DNA of 6,994 nucleotides from NCBI GenBank assembly GCA_002353275.1, contig DEJH01000080.1:1-6994 (forward strand), written 5' to 3'. Position numbers and translations under genes: made by a program. This DNA comes from Caryophanales bacterium UBA2753. GTDB lineage: Bacteria > Bacillota_I > Bacilli_A > RFN20 > CAG-826. Shown piece after piece: positions 1-5,289 of this stretch (position 1 is the stretch's first letter; each line of letters begins with the position of its first letter). Under the pieces are notes generated by a model. It was not told where the DNA came from. It searched no databases and was given only the letters and a program-made list of their open reading frames with translations.

Positions 1-328
<328 letters not shown>

Positions 329-398
329 TGTATTCTAGTTCAAAATTATTATCTGGTTTTGTAAATTAAAAAATTGACGTTTTGTTGTTTGTACATCT

Positions 399-414
399 GT
401 TTAGTTTTCAAAGA
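399..414 (-). promoter_or_regulatory. boxA-like rRNA leader segment
   Basis: On the minus strand this reads TCTTTGAAAACTAAAC, about 70 bases before the mature 16S. Near-identical segments occur in Bacillus rRNA leaders and spacers and resemble the boxA element bound by the NusB/S10 antitermination complex. The motif and its position are seen; the antitermination role is inferred from the family. Confidence 0.65.
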
Positions 415-421
415 TCAGTGT

Positions 422-465
422 CGTGCTATATTACTTTGTAATAACGTCCCTCTCAGGACTGCACG
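422..465 (-). other. rRNA leader, predicted three-way-junction fold
   Basis: Three stems nest in the leader just after the expected transcription start. P1 pairs CGTGC (465-461) with GCACG (426-422). P2 pairs GTCC (459-456) with GGAC (449-446). P3 pairs TATTAC (443-438) with GTAATA (434-429) over a 3-base loop. P1 encloses the other two, giving a compact junction at the 5' end of the pre-rRNA. The pairings are exact in the sequence. The fold and any role in antitermination, 5' protection or 30S assembly are inferred. Confidence 0.5.
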
Positions 466-472
466 CTTGAAT

Positions 473-502
473 ATAATATCACTTTTCAAATTTTTCAGTC
501 AA
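473..502 (-). promoter_or_regulatory. rRNA operon promoter (sigma-A type)
   Basis: The minus strand has TTGACT (502-497) as the -35 box, an 18-base spacer, and TATTAT (478-473) as the -10 box; each matches the consensus at 5 of 6 positions. Transcription would start near 466, giving a leader of about 140 bases before the 16S. It is the only good promoter seen between the upstream operon's terminator and the rRNA. Confidence 0.75.
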
Positions 503-541
503 TCACTTTTTTAACTTTTTTTATACTTTTTTTCTTATATA
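503..541 (-). promoter_or_regulatory. A-rich UP element upstream of the rRNA promoter
   Basis: On the minus strand the bases directly upstream of the -35 box consist of repeated A-tracts (seven, seven and six A in a row) separated by short GT-containing steps. Phased A-tracts here match UP elements, which bind the RNA polymerase alpha C-terminal domain and boost rRNA promoters. This is composition and position only. Confidence 0.5.
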
Positions 542-631
542 TAAATTTCATGTGATTTAGCCTTACTTTTTTATCTATTTTTTTACTTATTATTTATTAA
601 TGTTATTAAGATTTTCCTATATCTATTAATA

Positions 632-658
632 ATATACGTGCACGCGTGCGTGTATATA
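632..658. repeat. 27-base alternating purine-pyrimidine tract, near-palindromic
   Basis: Every base from 632 to 658 alternates purine and pyrimidine without a break. The core 640-649 (GCACGCGTGC) is a perfect palindrome. The two flanks (632-637 and 652-657) are also complementary, so only two symmetric base pairs are mismatched over 26 bases. Such CG/CA/TA alternation can adopt Z-DNA or a cruciform under negative supercoiling. It lies between the terminator of the glycolytic operon and the rRNA promoter, about 130 bases upstream of the -35 box. The remaining intergenic DNA (542-631) is plain AT-rich sequence in which I see nothing else. Confidence 0.7.
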
Positions 659-660
659 AA

Positions 661-686
661 GATGTGGTGAGAAAACCCACCACATC
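661..686 (-). terminator. Intrinsic terminator of the gap-pgk-tpiA-BI-1 operon
   Basis: Perfect 9-bp stem, GATGTGGTG (686-678) with CACCACATC (669-661), and an 8-base loop, 22 bases after the last stop codon. On the minus strand the tail is TTTATATA, a short and imperfect U tract, so some read-through towards the rRNA operon is possible. Confidence 0.75.
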
Positions 687-708
687 GATATCAATAAATT
701 TATTTCTC

Positions 709-1449
709 TTATTTTTTGCCGTAGATAGTGGCTAAGAAATAAAGAATACGGATGAAGATATTAATGAAATCAACATACATCACGAAGGCGCAATAATAAG
801 ATAAATTTTTATTCATGTAGCCTTGTTCAGCAATTTTCTTAATTCTCCAAATATCAAACATCGTGATAAACATGATTGCCGCAAAGATCACAAATGAGAC
901 AACCCATGAAACCATCGTGCTTCTGAAAAATAAATTAATTAGGATTAAAGGAACTACACCAATAATTAGCCCTAACCCCATCAGTAACAAAGGTGACATA
1001 TTACCTTTGGTAAACCAGGCAATAAGAGCCATGATCGCAAATATACCTGCAGTGATCGCAAAGGCCGTACCAATTATTACCCAATCCATCCAAATAGTGA
1101 AACTAGATATTAATACACCAACTAAAACCGCATAGATGATAGAAGGAACAACTACTGAATGCTTACCTCTAATAAATACGAAGTTAATGACTAGCACCAT
1201 AATAAATAAGGCGACAGAACTTCCGATAATTAATCCAAGGTAAGTATTTAATATGGCAGTTGGATCTCCACCACCTTCAATTGCTTTAGCATAACTTGTA
1301 GCAATGACATAACCTAAACCAAAGGCTACTCCACCAGTAATAGCAATTAAGATGAACATGTAGAGGAAAACTCTAGCAAAATTTACTAGAGTTCGATCGC
1401 TACTTTTGGAGACTGGTTCAAGTTCTTTGGCGTTACCAAACATTGACAT
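709..1449 (-). CDS. Bax inhibitor-1/YccA family membrane protein
   Basis: A 246-residue integral membrane protein of the BI-1 (TMBIM) family, whose bacterial members such as B. subtilis YetJ are pH-sensitive calcium-leak channels. Seven hydrophobic segments are visible at roughly 26-50, 69-93, 98-118, 121-145, 152-175, 180-200 and 216-241. The last one carries the family signature MYVDFINIFIRIL. Asp199 (end of segment 6) and Asp227 (segment 7) are candidates for the paired aspartates that gate YetJ; that match is inferred. The N-terminus is a short polar cytoplasmic stretch without a signal peptide. The ATG at 1449 is chosen because AGGAG lies 5 bases upstream; a TTG further up would place that site inside the gene. 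The gene starts 20 bases after tpiA and precedes the operon terminator, so it is probably co-transcribed with the glycolytic genes. The family call is firm; calcium transport is not shown. Confidence 0.88.
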   Translation of the reverse strand: MSMFGNAKELEPVSKSSDRTLVNFARVFLYMFILIAITGGVAFGLGYVIATSYAKAIEGGGDPTAILNTYLGLIIGSSVALFIMVLVINFVFIRGKHSVVVPSIIYAVLVGVLISSFTIWMDWVIIGTAFAITAGIFAIMALIAWFTKGNMSPLLLMGLGLIIGVVPLILINLFFRSTMVSWVVSFVIFAAIMFITMFDIWRIKKIAEQGYMNKNLSYYCAFVMYVDFINIFIRILYFLATIYGKK

Positions 1450-1454
1450 ATATT

Positions 1455-1460
1455 CTCCTT
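1455..1460 (-). promoter_or_regulatory. Ribosome binding site deciding the BI-1 gene start
   Basis: AAGGAG on the minus strand, 5 bases before the ATG at 1449 and 11 before an ATG two codons later. It favours the 1449 start and shows that this last gene has its own strong initiation site. Confidence 0.75.
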
Positions 1461-1469
1461 TCAATTCTA

Positions 1470-2225
1470 TTAGAGAATATTTCTAAGCAATTCCTCGTAA
1501 GATTCAATTTTTAAGGAAGCTCCACCAACAAGGGCACCATCAACATCTGGGCAAGATAAATATTCCTTAACGTTAACAGGTTTAACACTTCCACCATATA
1601 AGACTCTGATTTCATCAGCGACATTACCGAGAAGTTCTCTTAATGTCTCTCTAACGAATTTACAAATATCTTGAGCAATTTCACTAGAGGCGTTTTTACC
1701 AGTTCCAATTGACCAGACTGGTTCATAAGCGACAACTAATTCTTTGCACTGTTCTGCTTTAAAACCTTCTAAGCCTTCTCTAATTTGTCTTCCAACTACT
1801 TCTTTAGTTCTGCCTTCTTCAAATTCTTGAAGAGTTTCACCTACACAGTAAACTGGAACCATCTTGTTAGCAAAAAGGGCTTCCATCTTATCGTGACATT
1901 TCTTATTGGTTTCGTTATCATACGCTCTTCTTTCGGAGTGACCGATAATTACCCAGTCAATTCCAAATTCTTTAAGCATAGGAATACTTACTTCACCAGT
2001 ATAGGCACCACTTTCTTTAAAATGGACATTTTGAGCAGCAACAATCATATCCTTACTTGCAGCTTCTTTAGTAGCAGCAAGAGATAAATAAGTTGGAGCA
2101 ACTCCTAAATCGATATTATTTTCTTTAGCTAATTTAGCAAGAGGTTTACTCTGAATAGCGAATTCACGAGCTTCGCTAGCGAGTTTATTCATTTTCCAGT
2201 TGCCAAGTAATAATTTTCTTCTCAT
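1470..2225 (-). CDS. tpiA: Triosephosphate isomerase
   Basis: Interconverts dihydroxyacetone phosphate and glyceraldehyde 3-phosphate in glycolysis; a cytosolic TIM barrel that normally acts as a dimer. The 251 residues match the family length. Visible landmarks are the N-terminal GNWKMN with Asn9 and Lys11, the catalytic IGHSERR (His96), AYEPVWSIGTGK with the catalytic base Glu168 followed by the flexible loop 6, and the phosphate-binding YGGSVKPVN and ALVGGASLK. Loop 6 has Ser where many homologues have Ala (PVWA), a mild variation. The ATG at 2225 gives the typical MRRK start. An ATG at 2240 and a TTG at 2243 would add 5 or 6 residues lying inside the end of pgk. The chosen start is one base after the pgk stop (TAA-G-ATG) with no clear Shine-Dalgarno, so translation is probably coupled to pgk. 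Third gene of the glycolytic operon. Confidence 0.97.
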   Translation of the reverse strand: MRRKLLLGNWKMNKLASEAREFAIQSKPLAKLAKENNIDLGVAPTYLSLAATKEAASKDMIVAAQNVHFKESGAYTGEVSIPMLKEFGIDWVIIGHSERRAYDNETNKKCHDKMEALFANKMVPVYCVGETLQEFEEGRTKEVVGRQIREGLEGFKAEQCKELVVAYEPVWSIGTGKNASSEIAQDICKFVRETLRELLGNVADEIRVLYGGSVKPVNVKEYLSCPDVDGALVGGASLKIESYEELLRNIL

Positions 2226-2226
2226 C

Positions 2227-3432
2227 TTATTTAATAACATCAATACCTGGAAGATGACCGTCGTTTTCGATCATTTCAAGTGATGCTCCTCCACCAGTGG
2301 AAACATGTGAGAATTTTTCTTTGAATCCGAGTTTTTTAGCAGCGGAAGCACTATCTCCACCACCAATTACAGTGAATGCGCCTTTAAGTTCAGCGCAGGC
2401 TTTACAGACTGCAACTGTACCAGCGGTAAATTCATCTCTTTCAAAAACTCCCATTGGACCATTCCAGAAAACGGTTTTTGCTTTAGCAATTTCTTTAGCG
2501 TAAAGTTCAGCAGTCTTTGGACCGATATCCATTCCTTGATATCCATCAGGAATATCTCCTTCAACAATTTTAATATCAGTTGGATTTTCAAAATCGTTTG
2601 CAACTTTAGCATCGACTGGTAAAAGGATTTTGCCAGTTTCATACATTCTCTTAGCGTAATCAACTTGATCAGCTTCAAATGGAGAATTACCGACTTTCTT
2701 TCCTAAAGCGACTTGGAAAGTATAGGCCATTGCTCCACCGATAATGATTTTGTCACATTTCTTTAATAAAGATTCAATGACTTTGATTTTATCAGAAACT
2801 TTAAATCCACCTAAGATAGCGATATATGGATGTCTATCGCTTGGAACGTTAACAACCTTGTCTAAGGAAACGACTTCTTTTTCAACAAGATATCCAATAG
2901 CGACTTGTTTACCTTCGCCTTTTAAGATTTCAGGGATACCATAAGTTGAAGCGTGTGCTCTATGAGCGCTACCAAAAGCATCCATAACAAAGGCATCGCC
3001 TAAACTTGCCCATTCTTTGGATAATTCTGGATCGTTTTTCTCTTCGCCTTTTTCATAACGGGTGTTTTGCATTAATAAAACTTCACCGTCTTTAAGAGAA
3101 GAAACCATTTCTTTTAATTCTTCTCCGCGAGTAACAGGGCAGAATTTCACTGGTTGAGAAAGTAATTCACTTAATCTAACAGCAACAGGTGCCATATTGT
3201 TTTTCTTCTTTTGTTCTTCAACCACTTCTGGAGCTTCCTTGTGTTTGACTTTGCCTAAGTGAGACATAAGAACAACACGAGCGCCTTTAGCGATTAATTC
3301 CTTAATGGTTGGTAAAGCGGCAACAATACGGTTATCATCAGAGATAACTCCACCTTTTTGTGGAACGTTGAAGTCAACACGAACGATGACGCGTTTACCT
3401 TTAAGGTCTTTCATGTCTTTGACTAATAACAT
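2227..3432 (-). CDS. pgk: Phosphoglycerate kinase
   Basis: Transfers the acyl phosphate of 1,3-bisphosphoglycerate to ADP, making 3-phosphoglycerate and the first ATP of lower glycolysis; a monomeric cytosolic two-domain enzyme. The 401 residues fit the family. The N-domain has RVDFNVP, the MSHLG substrate-binding segment and DAFGSAHRAHAS. The C-domain has ILGGFKVSDKI, FWNGPMGVFE, IGGGDSASAAKK and the final STGGGASLE. Two deviations are visible: the common LGRPKG after SHLG is replaced by LGKVK plus a charged stretch before NNMAPVAVRLSELL, and GGFKV has Phe where many homologues have Ala or Ser. The ATG at 3432 follows AAAGGAG by 9 bases. An upstream TTG start at 3465 would begin inside the loop of a hairpin and is rejected. 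It lies between gap and tpiA, and one base separates its stop from tpiA. Confidence 0.98.
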   Translation of the reverse strand: MLLVKDMKDLKGKRVIVRVDFNVPQKGGVISDDNRIVAALPTIKELIAKGARVVLMSHLGKVKHKEAPEVVEEQKKKNNMAPVAVRLSELLSQPVKFCPVTRGEELKEMVSSLKDGEVLLMQNTRYEKGEEKNDPELSKEWASLGDAFVMDAFGSAHRAHASTYGIPEILKGEGKQVAIGYLVEKEVVSLDKVVNVPSDRHPYIAILGGFKVSDKIKVIESLLKKCDKIIIGGAMAYTFQVALGKKVGNSPFEADQVDYAKRMYETGKILLPVDAKVANDFENPTDIKIVEGDIPDGYQGMDIGPKTAELYAKEIAKAKTVFWNGPMGVFERDEFTAGTVAVCKACAELKGAFTVIGGGDSASAAKKLGFKEKFSHVSTGGGASLEMIENDGHLPGIDVIK

Positions 3433-3441
3433 ATAAATTTT

Positions 3442-3448
3442 CTCCTTT
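3442..3448 (-). promoter_or_regulatory. Ribosome binding site deciding the pgk start
   Basis: AAAGGAG on the minus strand, 9 bases before the ATG at 3432. It lies inside the longer open frame, so the upstream TTG cannot be the main start. Confidence 0.75.
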
Positions 3449-3457
3449 ATACATAAA

Positions 3458-3476
3458 GCGCCCAAATAATGGGCGC
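3458..3476 (-). promoter_or_regulatory. GC-rich hairpin between gap and pgk
   Basis: On the minus strand GCGCCC (3476-3471) pairs perfectly with GGGCGC (3463-3458) over a 7-base loop, followed only by TTTATG rather than a full U run. It sits 37 bases after the gap stop and about 10 bases before the pgk ribosome binding site. It could be a partial terminator or a 3' stabiliser making gap mRNA more abundant than pgk mRNA. The hairpin is seen; its role is inferred. Confidence 0.55.
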
Positions 3477-3513
3477 CTTTTAAGTGATTATTTACTTATA
3501 TTTGCCCGAATAC

Positions 3514-4584
3514 TTATTTTAATTCTGCAAAGTATTTAATGGTACGAACCATTTGGGAAGTATAAGAGTTTTCATTGTCATACCAAGAGACAACTTGGAC
3601 TTGGAATAAGCCATCAGAAATCTTGGTGACCATGGTTTGAGTTGCATCGAATAAAGAACCAAATCTCATTCCAACGACGTCAGAGGAGACTAATTGTTCT
3701 TCAGTGTAACCGAAGGAAGCACTTGATTGAGCTTTCATAGCAGCGTTAATTGCTTCTTTGGTGACTTCTTCACCTTTAACAACTGCGACTAAAATGGTGG
3801 TTGATCCAGTTGGGACTGGGACACGTTGTGCACTACCGATGAGTTTGCCATTTAATTCTGGGATAACTAATCCGATAGCTTTAGCAGCACCGGTGCTATT
3901 AGGAACAATATTAGCAGCTCCTGCACGGGCTCTTCTTAAATCACCTTTTCTGTGTGGTCCGTCTAAGATCATTTGATCACCGGTATAAGCGTGGACGGTG
4001 GTCATGATACCAGATTGAATTGGGAATGCATCATTAAGAGCTTTGGCCATTGGGGCTAAGCAGTTAGTGGTACAGCTAGCAGCAGAGATGATTTTGTCTT
4101 CTGCTTTTAAGGTCTTTTCATTAACTGAATAGACGATGGTTGGTAAATCGTTTCCAGCTGGAGCGGAGATAACAACTTTTCTAGCACCAGCATCAATATG
4201 GGCTTGTGCTTTTGCTTTAGAAGTATAGAAACCTGTACATTCTAAGACGACATCAACACCGAGTTTGCCCCATGGTAATTTTTCTGCCTTTGGTTCAGCA
4301 TAGATGGTGATTTCTTTTCCATCAACGGTAATTGAACCTGGAGTTAAGACAGCTTTGGTTTCTTCATCAACGACTGGTTCCTTGGAACTGACGGTGTGTA
4401 AGTTTTCACCAATTACTCCACAGTAGCCACCTTGAGCGGTGTCATATTTTAATAAATTAGCCAACATCTTTGGGGAAGTTAAATCGTTAATCGCGACGAT
4501 TTCATATCCTTCAGCACCAAACATTTGTCTAAATGCTAAACGGCCAATACGACCGAATCCATTAATTGCAACTTTTACTGACAT
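3514..4584 (-). CDS. gap: Glyceraldehyde-3-phosphate dehydrogenase, type I
   Basis: Oxidises glyceraldehyde 3-phosphate with NAD+ and phosphate to 1,3-bisphosphoglycerate; a cytosolic enzyme that is usually tetrameric. The Rossmann start is VAINGFGRIGR (5-15). Asp34 in AINDL points to NAD rather than NADP use. The active site is SAASCTTNC with catalytic Cys171, and His198 lies in TTVHAYT. Further marks are DLRRARAGAANIVPNSTGAAKA and the C-terminal SWYDNENSY. The protein has 356 residues, about 20 more than a typical bacterial enzyme. The excess lies between YDTAQG (47-52) and VDGKEI (87-92), in the NAD-binding domain. The ATG at 4584 is set by AAGGAGG 10 bases upstream; a GTG at 4608 would place that site inside the gene. 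First gene of the operon, with its own probable promoter. Confidence 0.98.
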   Translation of the reverse strand: MSVKVAINGFGRIGRLAFRQMFGAEGYEIVAINDLTSPKMLANLLKYDTAQGGYCGVIGENLHTVSSKEPVVDEETKAVLTPGSITVDGKEITIYAEPKAEKLPWGKLGVDVVLECTGFYTSKAKAQAHIDAGARKVVISAPAGNDLPTIVYSVNEKTLKAEDKIISAASCTTNCLAPMAKALNDAFPIQSGIMTTVHAYTGDQMILDGPHRKGDLRRARAGAANIVPNSTGAAKAIGLVIPELNGKLIGSAQRVPVPTGSTTILVAVVKGEEVTKEAINAAMKAQSSASFGYTEEQLVSSDVVGMRFGSLFDATQTMVTKISDGLFQVQVVSWYDNENSYTSQMVRTIKYFAELK

Positions 4585-4594
4585 TTTATAAATG

Positions 4595-4601
4595 CCTCCT
4601 T
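4595..4601 (-). promoter_or_regulatory. Ribosome binding site deciding the gap start
   Basis: AAGGAGG on the minus strand, 10 bases before the ATG at 4584. A close match to the Shine-Dalgarno consensus, as expected for a very highly expressed gene. Confidence 0.8.
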
Positions 4602-4614
4602 TTTTCACTGCGTT

Positions 4615-4632
4615 ATATAGTTTATACTATAT
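4615..4632. promoter_or_regulatory. Perfect inverted repeat over the gap promoter (possible operator)
   Basis: ATATAGT (4615-4621) and ACTATAT (4626-4632) are exact reverse complements with a 4-base spacer. The dyad covers the proposed -10 box of the gap promoter, where a bound repressor would block transcription. In B. subtilis the gapA operon is repressed by CggR, but this dyad does not resemble that operator as I know it. AT-only symmetry can arise by chance, so the operator role is an inference. Confidence 0.4.
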
Positions 4633-4648
4633 GCATTTTTTCGCGCAA
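4621..4648 (-). promoter_or_regulatory. Probable promoter of the gap operon
   Basis: On the minus strand TTGCGC (4648-4643) as a weak -35 box (3 of 6), a 16-base spacer and TATAAA (4626-4621) as -10 box (5 of 6). Transcription would start near 4613, leaving a leader of about 30 bases with the ribosome binding site. The position just after a terminator and before the first gene supports it. The overlapping TATAGT at 4631-4626 is an alternative -10. Confidence 0.5.
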
Positions 4649-4649
4649 T

Positions 4650-4679
4650 AAAAAAATATCAAAAAATAAATTTTGATAT
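4650..4679 (-). terminator. Intrinsic terminator after the two small genes
   Basis: On the minus strand ATATCAAAA (4679-4671) pairs perfectly with TTTTGATAT (4664-4656) over a 6-base loop, followed by a run of seven T (4656-4650, the first shared with the stem). The stem is AT-rich, but the T run directly after it is typical. It lies 15 bases after the stop at 4695 and just upstream of the gap promoter. Confidence 0.65.
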
Positions 4680-4694
4680 GAATAAATGATGTTT

Positions 4695-5006
4695 CTAAAG
4701 TTTTTGGATGGTGATTTTTGTTTTTCCAGAGGCTTTTTTATAGATAACGACAAAACAATATTTATTTTCTTTTAAAAGATTGAATTCATACATTCCAGTT
4801 GAGAGATTATTTTGCTCAATCATTTCCCCACTAGTTTTATTAATGAACTTAATATCAACTTCACCTTTATTTGAAATTAATTCTAATCTTAAAAGTCGAT
4901 CATATTTTTTGCGATGAAAATAATGATATCGCTTCCCACCACATAGTGCGTACACACTTAAATGAACCAATCTTTCTTTTTTCTTTTCCATATTAATTAT
5001 GCTCAT
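4695..5006 (-). CDS. Unrecognised small protein, probably beta-rich
   Basis: I do not recognise this 103-residue protein. Its first 30 residues are very basic (KKKERL, GGKRYHYFHRKKY). The rest alternates hydrophobic and polar residues as beta strands do, for example LRLELI, VDIKFI, MYEFNLL, YCFVVIYKK and KTKITIQKL. The order of strands, ending in a Gly/Tyr-containing hairpin and a final KASGKTKITI, loosely resembles small beta-sandwich domains of the pre-peptidase type; this is a guess from pattern only. There is no signal peptide and no clear membrane segment. The ATG at 5006 overlaps the preceding gene by 14 bases. A second ATG at 4991 follows that gene's stop after one base (TAA-T-ATG) and would give 98 residues. 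Neither has a good Shine-Dalgarno, so coupling is likely. GC is low: 17 of 60 bases in 4801-4860. Confidence 0.6.
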   Translation of the reverse strand: MSIINMEKKKERLVHLSVYALCGGKRYHYFHRKKYDRLLRLELISNKGEVDIKFINKTSGEMIEQNNLSTGMYEFNLLKENKYCFVVIYKKASGKTKITIQKL

Positions 5007-5256
5007 TTATATCTATGAGGATGTTTTTCAATAATTCATCAATATAATTTTTGATTATTATTTTAATTTCATGATTGGATTTGTTTTTAACCTTGCTACG
5101 TATATTGTTAGAAATCATCTCGTCGTATTGACTCACTAAATCGGCAAAAGAAGTTATATCGATTTCTCTATCTTTATCTAAAAGAGAATAGATGTCTTTG
5201 CTTGCTTTTTCTAACCTATAATAATCTTCAATTTTGCAGTGATTTCCGTTAAACAT
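4993..5256 (-). CDS. Unrecognised small protein, probably helical
   Basis: I do not recognise this 87-residue protein. It looks largely alpha-helical: a charged segment (KIEDYYRLEKASKDIYSLL) comes first, and the C-terminal third is an amphipathic, Ile/Leu-rich helix (IKIIIKNYIDELLKNILIDI) that could mediate dimer contacts. There is no signal peptide. The ATG at 5256 is preferred; a GTG at 5274 would lie inside the upstream terminator stem and add six residues. No clear ribosome binding site precedes either start. It overlaps the next gene by 14 bases, so the two are probably expressed together. The DNA is very AT-rich (12 G/C in the 60 bases 5041-5100), much lower than the neighbouring core genes, which may mean weak selection, an acquired segment or a fast-evolving gene. 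An overlapping pair of small genes is compatible with toxin-antitoxin modules, but no sequence feature supports that. Confidence 0.55.
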   Translation of the reverse strand: MFNGNHCKIEDYYRLEKASKDIYSLLDKDREIDITSFADLVSQYDEMISNNIRSKVKNKSNHEIKIIIKNYIDELLKNILIDINEHN

Positions 5257-5257
5257 A

Positions 5258-5284
5258 ATTAAATAAAAGCCCACAAAGTGGGCT
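5258..5284 (-). terminator. Intrinsic terminator after the nucleotidyltransferase gene
   Basis: On the minus strand AGCCCAC (5284-5278), a 3-base TTT loop, GTGGGCT (5274-5268), then TTTATTTAATT. Perfect 7-bp GC-rich stem with a T-rich tail, beginning 5 bases after the stop codon. The tail ends directly at the ATG of the next small gene, so that gene depends on read-through or on a promoter I cannot see. Confidence 0.8.
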
Positions 5285-5289
5285 AAATA

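Noticed and set aside
1785..2087. Plus-strand 100-codon frame opposite tpiA, and similar plus-strand frames opposite pgk, gap, BI-1 and the nucleotidyltransferase
   Set aside because: All are antisense to firmly identified genes, lack promoters or ribosome binding sites, and resemble no family.
2367..2678. Minus-strand 103-codon frame inside pgk in another reading frame
   Set aside because: It overlaps the conserved catalytic C-domain of pgk, has no ribosome binding site, and reads as an Ile/Leu/Lys-rich frame-shifted shadow.
4695..5256. Small gene pair as a toxin-antitoxin module
   Set aside because: Size and overlap fit, but neither protein shows a known toxin fold motif or an antitoxin DNA-binding domain that I can recognise.
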